A DNA stretch of 46,590 bases, taken from the NCBI GenBank assembly GCA_020344335.1, contig CP070821.1:443469-490058 (forward strand), in the 5' to 3' direction. Of this stretch, positions 28,511 through 37,031 are shown piece after piece. A program made the position numbers and the translations under genes. The notes below the pieces were generated by a model that saw only the letters and a program-made list of their open reading frames with translations, made no database searches and was not told the DNA's origin. Source of the stretch: Gammaproteobacteria bacterium (GTDB lineage Bacteria > Pseudomonadota > Gammaproteobacteria > UBA9214). Positions within the stretch are counted from its first letter, which is position 1. Each line of letters begins with the position of its first letter.

Positions 28511-28786
28511 ATGCCTTGTATGACTAATCCTGCAAAAAACTCAGACAGCACGCACAACCGCCTTGCCTGGCAATGCCGGCGCGGCATGCGCGAACTTGAC
28601 GAACTGCTGCTCGGGTTTCTCAAGCAGCGTTACCACCAGCTCGGGGCAGGGGACATCGATACTTTCACCCGGCTCCTCGAGTATCCGGACAGCGTTCTGC
28701 TAGAATGGTTGACGGGACACATGGTCCCGTCCGACAAGGATGTCGCGCACATTGTCCGGGAAATACGCCACACCGCTGTGTCTTGA
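28511..28786 (+). CDS. sdhE: FAD assembly factor SdhE
   Basis: Small protein that promotes covalent flavinylation of SdhA. The 91-residue product has the diagnostic RGxxE motif (RGMRELD, Arg24-Asp30) and the typical helical pattern with FLKQRY and LLEYPDSVLLEWL. Start: ATG 28511 has GGAG three bases upstream; ATG 28520 is an alternative with a longer spacing. Its position right after sdhB supports the role. It overlaps ygfX by 47 bases. Confidence 0.93.
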   Translation: MPCMTNPAKNSDSTHNRLAWQCRRGMRELDELLLGFLKQRYHQLGAGDIDTFTRLLEYPDSVLLEWLTGHMVPSDKDVAHIVREIRHTAVS

Positions 28787-29213
28787 GCCACGCAGATCAC
28801 GCCAGCTCGGGGTTTTCGTTGCCATGGTCCACGGCAGTGCCTTGCTGGTGCTGCCGTTCACGGGATTGCCGCTGCCGGTGATTTTTATAATCACACTGGC
28901 CACTGCCCGGAGTTTGTTGCTGGCCTGGCGCATGCATGTGTCACTGACGCATCCGGCGGCGATCCGTCACCTGTGCTGGGGCCATGGCAGTGACTGGCAG
29001 CTGACCCGGAACGACGGCATCACGCTGCACACATCCCTGCAACCCCGCGTGTTCATTCATCCGCGACTGGTCATCCTGCGTTTCCGGCGCTCCCGGTGGC
29101 ATGCAGTAAGCGTTTTGCTCACGGCCGACAGGCTGGACCCGGAATTATTCCGTCGCCTGCGCGTGCGCCTGCTAATCGACATTCACCAACTCGCCGGTTT
29201 CACATCCCCGTGA
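28740..29213 (+). CDS. YgfX/CptA-like membrane protein
   Basis: A 157-residue protein with two closely spaced N-terminal membrane helices (about residues 24-65) and a basic, beta-rich cytosolic tail. This layout and the location after sdhE match the YgfX (CptA) family. In E. coli it has been described as part of a toxin-antitoxin pair with YgfY, although YgfY is now understood as SdhE, so the toxin role is open. The start at 28740 lies within sdhE, and the stop overlaps the next gene's GTG. Confidence 0.78.
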   Translation: MSRTLSGKYATPLCLEPRRSRQLGVFVAMVHGSALLVLPFTGLPLPVIFIITLATARSLLLAWRMHVSLTHPAAIRHLCWGHGSDWQLTRNDGITLHTSLQPRVFIHPRLVILRFRRSRWHAVSVLLTADRLDPELFRRLRVRLLIDIHQLAGFTSP

Positions 29214-30760
29214 ACCGGATACCTGCAGCAGCAGATTTGCTCGCGTTCTGTTCGCGGTCCAGGCCACTCCTGCAGAAACTGCAATGGTTCTGCTGTCTTT
29301 TCATGGCAATTGCCCTGTCACTAACCGCCTGCACGAAGCCGCCCGATGATGTCATCCACTTCGGGCTGGCCAGCCATCCCGCCAACCTCGATCCGCGCTA
29401 CGCAACCGATGCCACGTCGGCGCGCATCAATCGCCTGCTGTACCAGCGGCTGGTGGATTTCGATGAGTACACCCGGCCGGTACCGGCACTGGCCACCTGG
29501 GATGTGCTCACGCCCCACCATTATCGCTTCACTCTCAAATCCGGACGCAACACGTTTCACGACGGACAGCCACTGACCGCCGGTGATGTGGCGGCAACCT
29601 ACCGTTTTATTCTCGACCCCGCCAATGCCTCACCGCACCGCAGTGCCCTGCAACTGATTGAGCGCATCGAGGTGATTGACAGGGACACACTGGATTTTCA
29701 TATCGAGCGGCCAGACCCGTTGTTTCCCGGCTACCTGGTCATCGGCATTGTACCGGCGGCAGCCATTGCCGATGCTCATCCCCTGCAGCAGGAACCGCTG
29801 GGCAGTGGCACCTTCCGCTTCCATACATGGCCGGAACCGGGCCGCCTGCAGCTGATGCGCCAGTCTGACGGGCAGGTAGTGGAATTTCTGCGTGTCGGAA
29901 ACCCCACCGTGCGGGTCCTCAAGCTACTGCGCGGTGAAATCGACCTGCTGCAGAACGACCTGTCGGCCGAAATGCTCAACTACCTCGGACAACAGGAGGA
30001 CATCAGCGTCGGATACCGGCCGGGCAGCAATTTCTCCTATCTTGGTTTCAACCTCCAGGATCCGCAGACCGGTCGCCTTGAAATCCGCAAGGCCGTCGCC
30101 CATGCAATCAACCGCCAGGCCATTATCGACCACCTGCTGGGCGGCAATGCCCGCAATGCAGCAGCCCTGCTGCCGCCAACCCACTGGGCCGGAAACCCGG
30201 CACTGGTGCCTGTCGAACACGACCTAGTCCGCGCCCGGCAATTGCTGGCACAGGCCGGTTTCAGCCGCGATGACCCGCTCAAACTGCAATACAAGACCTC
30301 AACCGACCCGCTGCGCATCCGCATCGCCACGGTCATTCAACAGCAGCTTGCGGACATCGGGATCGAAATGACCTTGTCGAGTTATGACTGGGGGACCTTC
30401 TACGGTGACATCAAGGCCGGTCGCTTCCAGATGTACAGCCTCGCCTGGGTCGGCATCAAGACACCGGACATCTTTCGCTATGCCTTCCACAGCCGGTCAT
30501 TGCCACCGGAGGGTGCCAACCGTGGCCGGCTGGCCGATGCCCGGGTGGATGCGCTGATCGAGGCCGCCGAAAACGCACGCACCCTGGAACAACAGGCGGA
30601 CAACTACCGCGCGGTACAGGCGCGGTTGCTGGAACAACTGCCGTATGTGCCCCTCTGGTACGAAAACCATTTCGTTGCCGCGCGCAATACGGTCACGGGC
30701 TATCGGCTCGCCAGCGACGGCAACTACGACGGCTTGCGGTTTATAAAACGTGTTCAATAG
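29210..30760 (+). CDS. Extracellular solute-binding lipoprotein, family 5 (peptide type)
   Basis: Periplasmic peptide- or nickel-type binding protein, about 516 residues. An N-terminal hydrophobic segment ends in a lipobox (LSLTAC), followed by the family's opening pattern (HFGLASHPANLDPRYATDATS) and the RKAVAHAINRQAIIDHLL segment. The start is uncertain: GTG 29210 overlaps the ygfX stop, while ATG 29303 would give a very short signal peptide. No permease or ATPase genes adjoin it, so it may serve a transporter encoded elsewhere, perhaps the YejBEF-type one at 17-22 kb. Confidence 0.85.
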   Translation: MNRIPAAADLLAFCSRSRPLLQKLQWFCCLFMAIALSLTACTKPPDDVIHFGLASHPANLDPRYATDATSARINRLLYQRLVDFDEYTRPVPALATWDVLTPHHYRFTLKSGRNTFHDGQPLTAGDVAATYRFILDPANASPHRSALQLIERIEVIDRDTLDFHIERPDPLFPGYLVIGIVPAAAIADAHPLQQEPLGSGTFRFHTWPEPGRLQLMRQSDGQVVEFLRVGNPTVRVLKLLRGEIDLLQNDLSAEMLNYLGQQEDISVGYRPGSNFSYLGFNLQDPQTGRLEIRKAVAHAINRQAIIDHLLGGNARNAAALLPPTHWAGNPALVPVEHDLVRARQLLAQAGFSRDDPLKLQYKTSTDPLRIRIATVIQQQLADIGIEMTLSSYDWGTFYGDIKAGRFQMYSLAWVGIKTPDIFRYAFHSRSLPPEGANRGRLADARVDALIEAAENARTLEQQADNYRAVQARLLEQLPYVPLWYENHFVAARNTVTGYRLASDGNYDGLRFIKRVQ

Positions 30761-30919
30761 TCATTATCGCCCGAAGGGAGGCATGCAAGCGTGTAAACGA
30801 GGTGTGGTAACCTTGTGGTAAATCTGACGGCTACGCAGAAGCGTTTCATGGCCAGTCGGCTCCGCCATGACTGGAACCCCTGAAAGAGAGCAGGAATCAA
30901 ATGCAACGGATGCAACCGG

Positions 30920-30925
30920 TATAAT
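30920..30925 (+). promoter_or_regulatory. -10 box six bases before the L,D-transpeptidase start
   Basis: A perfect TATAAT ends six bases before ATG 30932, which places the expected transcription start at or next to the A of ATG. There is no Shine-Dalgarno sequence. The mRNA may be leaderless. The -35 is poor. Confidence 0.5.
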
Positions 30926-30931
30926 CGCCGC

Positions 30932-31432
30932 ATGTCCTCCAACCCGTATCTTATAAAGGTGAGCATCGACGAGCAGCGTCTGCAACTGCTGAAGGATGAC
31001 GAGGTCGTCATGGATGTGCCGGTCTCGACTGCCAGCAAGGGTCCGGGAGAACTCATCCACAGCGAATGTACACCACGGGGCTGGCATCGAATACGCGCAC
31101 GCATCGGCACCGCCTGCCCGGTCAATACCGTGTTTGTCGGCCGGCGACCGACCGGCGAGTTCTATACACCGGAAATGCGCGCAGACAACCCGGAACGCGA
31201 CTGGATCATTACCCGTATCCTGTGGCTCTGCGGAGAGGAGCCGGGCAGGAACCGGCTCGGCGAGGTTGACACCATGCGCCGTTACATCTACATCCACGGC
31301 GCTCCTGACGATGACCCGATGGGTATCCCGTCCTCACACGGCTGCGTAAAGATGCGCAACAAGGAAGTGATCGAACTGTTCGACACTGTCCCGGTCGGCA
31401 CCCGCGTTCTGATCCAGGAAACCTCACTCTAG
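30932..31432 (+). CDS. L,D-transpeptidase (YkuD domain) without signal peptide
   Basis: YkuD-fold enzyme of the type that forms 3-3 cross-links in peptidoglycan or attaches proteins to it. The catalytic motif is intact: His122-Gly123 and SHGCVKM with Cys138. The 166 residues are almost only the catalytic domain, starting with the first strand (YLIKVSIDEQRLQLL). There is no signal peptide or anchor, and no upstream start codon that could add one, which is unusual for an enzyme with a periplasmic substrate. It stands alone between the binding protein and a convergent FMN reductase gene. Confidence 0.88.
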   Translation: MSSNPYLIKVSIDEQRLQLLKDDEVVMDVPVSTASKGPGELIHSECTPRGWHRIRARIGTACPVNTVFVGRRPTGEFYTPEMRADNPERDWIITRILWLCGEEPGRNRLGEVDTMRRYIYIHGAPDDDPMGIPSSHGCVKMRNKEVIELFDTVPVGTRVLIQETSL

Positions 31433-31489
31433 ATCAGCTTGTGGTATTTTCTTGTCCCCCTTGACGGGGGAAGGGTGCATAACCGCTTG

Positions 31490-32065
31490 CTAATGGGAAA
31501 GTTGCCGCACCCGTTTCACCGTGTTTGCTCCGAGTTCGCGAATAGCCTGCTGCTGGTTTGGATCGAGCAGCGAACCGTCATCGCTGAACGCCTTGTATGC
31601 CTCGCGTATCGCCAGCTGGTCCGGCAATACGATCACGCCGAGGTTACCGAGCATCATCCGCAGGAAAACCAACCCCCGGAGCCCGCCCAGCGCGCCCGGC
31701 GAGGCGGCCATTAACGAGGCCACCTTGCCGCGGAAGGCCTGCAGCGGCGGCTCGCCCTCCGCTTCGCTGCGGGAGGCCCAGTCCAGGGAATTCTTCAGCA
31801 AGGGACTGAAGGCGCTGTTGTACTCAGGCGATGCAATCAGAAAGGCGTCGTGTTCAATCATGAGGTTTTTGAACTCGCGGGCCGCTTCCGGCAGGCCTTC
31901 ACTGGCCTCGAGGTCCTGGTTGTAGAGCGGCATGGGAAAATCACCGAGATCAATGCGGGTGACGTCCGCCCCGGCGGCTTCCGCACCGTCAGCGGCGATC
32001 GCGACCAGTCGGGAATTGAATGATCCCTTGCGGCTGCTGCCGGAAAAGGCGAGTAACTTGGGCAT
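31490..32065 (-). CDS. NAD(P)H-dependent FMN reductase (flavodoxin fold)
   Basis: A 191-residue member of the NADPH-dependent FMN reductase/chromate-quinone reductase family. The FMN phosphate loop GSSRKGSFNSRL is near residues 8-19, and ASPEYNSAFSPLLKNSLDW carries the SPEYN flavin-binding motif. The start codon has a strong GGGAGG nine bases upstream; an in-frame extension to 32104 is not conserved. It could reduce flavins, quinones or metal oxyanions; the sequence does not decide. Confidence 0.87.
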   Translation of the reverse strand: MPKLLAFSGSSRKGSFNSRLVAIAADGAEAAGADVTRIDLGDFPMPLYNQDLEASEGLPEAAREFKNLMIEHDAFLIASPEYNSAFSPLLKNSLDWASRSEAEGEPPLQAFRGKVASLMAASPGALGGLRGLVFLRMMLGNLGVIVLPDQLAIREAYKAFSDDGSLLDPNQQQAIRELGANTVKRVRQLSH

Positions 32066-32119
32066 GTTGCGAACCTCCCGCGCGGGGTTTCCGGTTAGTG
32101 TCAACAGAAACGTGACCGG

Positions 32120-32464
32120 TCAGTGCGGCCGGGCGCCTGCCTGAATGGCAATCAGATCGTCAAAACGCTTGATCAGTGCCAGCAGCTTGACAGCAGGCGA
32201 ATCGTTTTTGTGCAGGGTCTCCTGGGCGTACGCAAAAATGCCGCTGTTTCTCGGAAGCGGCTGGCGGAGTTCCAGGATCTGCTTCATGCGTGGCAGGAAG
32301 ATCCACTGCAACCACTGCTCGAAGCGCAGGGTATCAAAACAGAACGGCTGTGAACTGATCAGGGCTTCCTGTGGCGGCTGGTATGCATCCCACTTGCCGC
32401 TCGTCCGGAGGTTCGCCTCGACTTCCAGCAGGATGTCGGCAATACGGTTGGGAATGTCGTGCAT
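32120..32464 (-). CDS. yqcC: YqcC-family protein
   Basis: A 114-residue soluble protein resembling E. coli YqcC (109 residues). It is helical, with FCFDTLRFEQWLQWIFLPRM and LRQPLPRNSGIFAYAQE as the recognisable parts. Function is unknown; in enterics it sits next to the tRNA pseudouridine synthase gene truC, which is absent here. It starts at ATG 32464 with a TATAAT box seven bases upstream. Confidence 0.82.
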   Translation of the reverse strand: MHDIPNRIADILLEVEANLRTSGKWDAYQPPQEALISSQPFCFDTLRFEQWLQWIFLPRMKQILELRQPLPRNSGIFAYAQETLHKNDSPAVKLLALIKRFDDLIAIQAGARPH

Positions 32465-32471
32465 GTGAAAA

Positions 32472-32477
32472 ATTATA
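32472..32477 (-). promoter_or_regulatory. -10 box seven bases before the yqcC start
   Basis: Reading on the minus strand, TATAAT is followed by TTTTCAC and then the ATG of yqcC. The expected transcription start coincides with the start codon, and no ribosome-binding site exists in between. Confidence 0.5.
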
Positions 32478-32599
32478 CCTGCCCGGCATTTCCGGTGAAA
32501 ATGCCCGTATTTCATGGGTATCACACCAGCCGCCGGCGGTGCTGGCCCCGTCTTGCCCGCAATCAGCACCGGCTGCATGGATTTATTGCCATATTCGTA

Positions 32600-32605
32600 T
32601 ATAAT
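32600..32605 (+). promoter_or_regulatory. -10 box of fusA2
   Basis: TATAAT followed by a GC-rich discriminator (CCCGCG), as in growth-rate-controlled translation genes. The -35 is weak. It implies a leader of about 135 bases before the fusA2 start. Confidence 0.5.
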
Positions 32606-32655
32606 CCCGCGCCTTACTTTGAACCTAAATGTGTGTTATCGGGATATTTTTTTTA

Positions 32656-32685
32656 CAGGCTACCGGGTATCGGCCGGTCAGCCTG
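32656..32685 (+). promoter_or_regulatory. Stem-loop in the fusA2 leader
   Basis: CAGGCT-ACCGG, loop GTATCGG, CCGGT-C-AGCCTG: 11 pairs with one bulged C. It is preceded, not followed, by a run of eight T residues, so it is not a plus-strand terminator. It may control translation or stability of the leader. Confidence 0.5.
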
Positions 32686-32745
32686 CCGGGAAGGTGGTCG
32701 AGAGACGCGCATCGATGAATGACCAGATAGTAGAGTAGCCGCAAT

Positions 32746-34833
32746 ATGACTGATTTAGCCCAGTACAGAAACATCGGAATCTTTGCCCACGTGGATGCCG
32801 GCAAGACGACGACCACGGAACGCATCCTGAAGCTCACCGGCAAGATCCACAAGACGGGCGAGGTACACGATGGCGAGGCCACCACCGACTTTATGGAGCA
32901 GGAGCAGGAACGCGGCATCACCATTCAGTCAGCCGCCACCAGCTGCGAGTGGAACGACCATCGCCTGAATATTATCGATACCCCCGGGCACGTCGACTTC
33001 ACCATCGAGGTGTACCGTTCCCTGAAAGTTCTCGACGGCGGCGTTGGGGTATTCTGCGGATCCGGCGGTGTGGAACCGCAGTCCGAGACCAACTGGCGCT
33101 ATGCCAACGAGTCCGAGGTGGCGCGCGTTATTTTCGTCAACAAGCTGGATCGCATCGGTGCCGACTTCTACCGCGTGGTGAAACAGGTCGAGGACATCCT
33201 CGATGCCAAGCCGCTGGTGATGGTGTTGCCGATCGGTATCGAGGATGATTTCAAGGGTATCGTGGACCTGCTGACCCGCAAGGCCTGGGTCTGGGACGAT
33301 TCCGGCAAGCCGGAGAACTACGAACTGCAGGACCCGCCTGCCGATATGGCCGATGCCGTCGAGGAATGGCGCGAAAAACTCATCGAGATGGCCGTCGAAC
33401 AGGACGATGACATCCTGGAGCAGTACCTCGAGGGCAACGAGCCGTCCATCGAGGACATCAAGCGCTGCATCCGCAAGGGCACTATCGCGCTGGATTTCTT
33501 TCCGACCTACTGCGGCTCGGCCTTCAAGAACAAGGGCATCCAGCCGGTGCTGAACGCCACAGTGGACTTCCTGCCGGACCCGACCGAGGTCAAGCCACAG
33601 CCGGAAGTGGACCTGGAGGGCAACGAGACCGGCGATCTGGCCCTGGTCGACCCCACCCACCCGCTGCGTGCGCTGGCCTTCAAGATCATGGACGACCGTT
33701 TCGGGGCGCTGACCTTTATCCGCATCTACTCAGGCAAGCTGGAGAAGGGCACGACCGTGCTCAATACCTTTACCGGCAAGACCGAGCGCATCGGGCGCAT
33801 TGTGGAGATGCATGCCGACTCGCGCGAGGAACTGACCAGCGCCCAGGCCGGTGACATCGTCGCGGTCATCGGCATGAAAAATGTGCAGACCGGGCACACG
33901 CTATGCGATCCGAAGGAACCGGCCACCCTGGAGCCGATGGTGTTCCCGGACCCGGTGATCTCCATGGCCGTTGCGCCCAGGGACAAGGCCGCGGCCGAGA
34001 AGATGGGTATCGCGCTCGGCAAGATGATCAAGGAGGACCCGTCGTTTCGCATGGAAACCGACGAGGACAGCGGCGAGACCATCCTCAAGGGCATGGGCGA
34101 ACTGCACCTCGACATCAAGGTCGACATCCTGCGCCGTACCCACGGCATCGATGTCAGTGTCGGCAAACCACAGGTCGCCTACCGCGAGACCATCACCCAA
34201 CGCATCGAGGACAGCTATACCCACAAGAAACAGACCGGCGGTTCCGGCCAGTTTGCCAAGATCGACTATGTCATCGAACCAGGTGATGCCGGCAGTGGTT
34301 ACGAGTTCGAATCAAAGGTAACCGGCGGTACCGTGCCACGCGAATTCTGGCCGGCGGTGTCCAAGGGTTTCGCGAACAGTATGGAAAAGGGTGTGCTTGC
34401 CGGCTACCCCTGTCTGGACTTCAAGGTGACCCTGCTGGACGGTGGCTATCACCCGGTTGATTCCTCGGCTGTTGCCTACGAACTGGCCGCGGGAGCCGCG
34501 TATCGACAGAGCATGCCGAAGGCCGGCCCGCAGATGATGGAACCGATCATGCGGGTCGACGTATACACGCCCGATGATTACGTCGGTGACGTCATTGGTG
34601 ATCTCAACCGGCGCCGCGGGATGATCAAGTCCCAGGAGCCGGGTGCCACCAACGTGCACATCAGGGCCGAGTGCCCACTGAGCGAGATGTTCGGCTACAT
34701 CGGCGACTTGCGTACCATGACCTCGGGCCGTGGCCAGTTTTCCATGGAGTTCCTGCACTACATGCCGTGTCCAAAGAACGTGGCCGAGGAAGTCATCAAG
34801 GAAGCGCAAGAACGCGAAGCGGCGAAAAGATAG
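32746..34833 (+). CDS. fusA2: Elongation factor G, second type (EF-G2)
   Basis: Translocation GTPase, 695 residues. G1 is AHVDAGKT (residues 14-21), G3 is DTPGHVDF, G4 is NKLD. Domains II to V follow, ending with the [17 protein letters not shown] segment of domain V. Details such as [32 protein letters not shown] and [22 protein letters not shown] match the additional EF-G (FusA2) of Pseudomonas and Vibrio rather than the one in the str operon. No rpsL, rpsG or tuf neighbours are present, which fits. A canonical fusA should exist elsewhere. Confidence 0.9.
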   Translation: MTDLAQYRNIGIFAHVDAGKTTTTERILKLTGKIHKTGEVHDGEATTDFMEQEQERGITIQSAATSCEWNDHRLNIIDTPGHVDFTIEVYRSLKVLDGGVGVFCGSGGVEPQSETNWRYANESEVARVIFVNKLDRIGADFYRVVKQVEDILDAKPLVMVLPIGIEDDFKGIVDLLTRKAWVWDDSGKPENYELQDPPADMADAVEEWREKLIEMAVEQDDDILEQYLEGNEPSIEDIKRCIRKGTIALDFFPTYCGSAFKNKGIQPVLNATVDFLPDPTEVKPQPEVDLEGNETGDLALVDPTHPLRALAFKIMDDRFGALTFIRIYSGKLEKGTTVLNTFTGKTERIGRIVEMHADSREELTSAQAGDIVAVIGMKNVQTGHTLCDPKEPATLEPMVFPDPVISMAVAPRDKAAAEKMGIALGKMIKEDPSFRMETDEDSGETILKGMGELHLDIKVDILRRTHGIDVSVGKPQVAYRETITQRIEDSYTHKKQTGGSGQFAKIDYVIEPGDAGSGYEFESKVTGGTVPREFWPAVSKGFANSMEKGVLAGYPCLDFKVTLLDGGYHPVDSSAVAYELAAGAAYRQSMPKAGPQMMEPIMRVDVYTPDDYVGDVIGDLNRRRGMIKSQEPGATNVHIRAECPLSEMFGYIGDLRTMTSGRGQFSMEFLHYMPCPKNVAEEVIKEAQEREAAKR

Positions 34834-34919
34834 AACGATACCGCAATCGCCGGACACAAGAATGGTCGCACCAGGACAGCCCGGTGCTATCCTGCCTGTT
34901 GCCGGTCGGCTTACGGCCA

Positions 34920-36140
34920 TCAGGTCCACTCCAGCCGCAGGCTCGCGTTTACCGATGGCGTTATCCGTGCCCCCGGCAAGCGGCTCTCCCGCGCCAGCAT
35001 TTTCCCCAGCCACTCGATATCGTCGCGATCGGCCCGCTGAAGGCTGAACCGGCGGCGGCGCAGCGGGACCAGCTCCAGTGACACCAGTTCGCCACTGGCC
35101 TGTTCCAGCGTCACCAGGTACAGCAATGCCAGCTCGCTCCGGTATTCCTCGTGGCCGCTGATGCCCTCGTAGTCATTTATGAGGTCGCCACAGCCGTAAA
35201 GGATTGGCTTGCCCTGGTATATTTCCATGCCCAGCGGGTGATGCGAGGAATGACCGTACACCAGATCGACGTCTGCTTCCCCGATCAGCGCATGGGCGAA
35301 GCGGCGATGTGCCACCGGGATGGGGTAGCCCCAGTTGCTGCCCCAGTGCAGGGAGACGACCACCAGATCCCCGGCCCGCTTGTGGGCCTGTACCAAGGCT
35401 GCAATATCGCGCACAGTATCATTGGAGAGATCCTCCAGCAGATAAAGTCCCGGCCGCTCGTTTGTAGCCGCCCAACCGGACGGGATACCGCTGCTACGCA
35501 CCCCGCCCGCGATCACCAGCACGCGGCCACTCCCCGGCAGGGTTAGTACCGCCGGTGCCTGTGCCGTGGCCCGGTCCGCACCGGCGCCCGCGGTCGCCAG
35601 TCCCGCATCTGCCAGACTGGATAGGGTCTCCTCCAGGCCCGGGTAGCCCCAGTCCAGCACATGGTTATTGGCGAGCACGCAGCAATCGATCGCGGCAGCC
35701 GTCAGGCAGGGGATATTCTCCGGATTCATGCGGTACTGGATCCCTTTCCGCGGCCAGGGAGAGCCCCTGCGGGTAACGGCGGTTTCCAGGTTGATAATGC
35801 GTACCGCAGGGACAGCCCGCTCCAGTGCGGCCAGCGCATCCCCCCAGATCCACGTGAAGTCCACCGGTCGCGGTATCCGCCCATGGGCCTGCTCGGCAAG
35901 TCGTATGTAATCGTGTGCCGAGCGGCTGTAGGGTTCGAAAATTCTTGGATCACCGGGGTGGGGCAGGGCCTGGTCAATGCCCCGGCCGGTCATGACATCA
36001 CCGGCCACGAACAGCGTGACGGTATCTCTGTCGGACTTTTCCGGTTGCATATGTTCCCTGGACGGTGCGGAGTGGTTAACCGTTGCCGTGGCTGCCAGCG
36101 GAAGGCTCACGGAATACTTGAGGAAGTCCCTGCGTTTCAT
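34920..36140 (-). CDS. CapA-family (poly-gamma-glutamate-type) metallophosphatase, Tat-exported
   Basis: A 406-residue protein with an N-terminal twin-arginine signal (KRRDFLK then a short hydrophobic stretch), so it is probably exported folded with its metals. The CapA/PgsA calcineurin-like motifs are clear: FVAGDVMTGR, NLETAV, LANNHVLDWG, SLHWGSNWG and YGHSSHHP. CapA proteins support export of poly-gamma-glutamate in Gram-positives; Gram-negative homologues are largely uncharacterised, and no capB/capC genes are nearby. It converges on fusA2. Confidence 0.88.
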   Translation of the reverse strand: MKRRDFLKYSVSLPLAATATVNHSAPSREHMQPEKSDRDTVTLFVAGDVMTGRGIDQALPHPGDPRIFEPYSRSAHDYIRLAEQAHGRIPRPVDFTWIWGDALAALERAVPAVRIINLETAVTRRGSPWPRKGIQYRMNPENIPCLTAAAIDCCVLANNHVLDWGYPGLEETLSSLADAGLATAGAGADRATAQAPAVLTLPGSGRVLVIAGGVRSSGIPSGWAATNERPGLYLLEDLSNDTVRDIAALVQAHKRAGDLVVVSLHWGSNWGYPIPVAHRRFAHALIGEADVDLVYGHSSHHPLGMEIYQGKPILYGCGDLINDYEGISGHEEYRSELALLYLVTLEQASGELVSLELVPLRRRRFSLQRADRDDIEWLGKMLARESRLPGARITPSVNASLRLEWT

Positions 36141-36340
36141 CAGTTTTCCCGGGCAGACAAGGTGTCGTGCAACGGATTACGGAGAGATGGCGTTATGTTG
36201 ATCTCAAGATAATTATAGTAGTCACCCGGATGACGCGAACCGGAATCCGGATAGCGCACTGGTTGCCGGGCTCAGCACCGCAGGCGATGCTGCCCCGGGG
36301 ATGTACAGGAAATCATGGACCGGTAACGTCAATAACCCCT

Positions 36341-37003
36341 TTATGCCAGTAGCACGGCAATAATGCCGGTCAGGAAGACCCCGTCAAAGGTGCCGGCCCC
36401 GCCGATCGAGGCGATCCGCACCCCCATTTTTCGAATATCGCGCAGGTGCAGGATGTCGGCGCCCAGGAGAACCCCGAGTACGCCGCTGGAAAAGGCTAGC
36501 GGCGCCGCATTCGCGGGTTCCAGCAGGAGGGCCGTGATCACCGCCACCAGCGGTGCGATGAATACCGGCATACCGATCCCGATCCCGGGAATCGGACGAC
36601 TGAACAGATAGCTGACCGCGGCGACGATCAGCAGTGCCGGCAGCAGGTCGAGCGGGTTGACCAGCTGCCTGGCAAGCAGGTTCAGGCACAGGCCCAGCGG
36701 GATAATACAACCCCCGACGTTGACTGCGAGGATCGTTTTTCCCGTATACGCGGGTGGTGTGACAGGTTTCCAGACACGGCCCCACAGGGGGATCTCCGGT
36801 GGTTGCTGTGGAGGGGCTGTGCTGGTCAGGGTGGTCACCGGGATATTGATACTGCTGCCGAACAGGGCGCCCAGCACCAGCAGCAGTGCCCACCGGGGGG
36901 ACAGGCCGAGCTTCTGGAATGCGATGGACAGCACTTCCAGCTGGATGATCGTGACCAGGACGATCACGAGGAAGAGCAGTACGAGTAGATAACGTGGGGG
37001 CAT
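36341..37003 (-). CDS. DUF1614 integral membrane protein
   Basis: A 220-residue protein with about six to seven hydrophobic segments and glycine/proline-rich linkers (FGSSINIPV, NVGGCIIPLGL, PIPGIGIGMPVFIAPL, ASIGGAGTFDGVFL). These match the DUF1614 family of unknown function, also found in archaea. It lies 28 bases from the cheR stop on the same strand, so the two are probably cotranscribed. Confidence 0.8.
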   Translation of the reverse strand: MPPRYLLVLLFLVIVLVTIIQLEVLSIAFQKLGLSPRWALLLVLGALFGSSINIPVTTLTSTAPPQQPPEIPLWGRVWKPVTPPAYTGKTILAVNVGGCIIPLGLCLNLLARQLVNPLDLLPALLIVAAVSYLFSRPIPGIGIGMPVFIAPLVAVITALLLEPANAAPLAFSSGVLGVLLGADILHLRDIRKMGVRIASIGGAGTFDGVFLTGIIAVLLA

Positions 37004-37031
37004 ACCGATGATATGTTACGCGATTGTAAGT

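Noticed and set aside
28740..29213. SdhE-YgfX as a toxin-antitoxin pair
   Set aside because: YgfY/SdhE is a flavinylation factor, and here it directly follows sdhB. The toxin label for YgfX rests on older work and is not supported by anything in this sequence.
31455..31471. TCCCCC/GGGGGA hairpin between the transpeptidase and FMN reductase genes
   Set aside because: No T-run on either strand and only six pairs. Location between convergent genes is suggestive, but evidence is too weak for a terminator call.
32929..33660. 243-codon open frame antisense to fusA2
   Set aside because: Lies over the GTPase domain of a well-supported gene; composition is that of a reverse-complement shadow.
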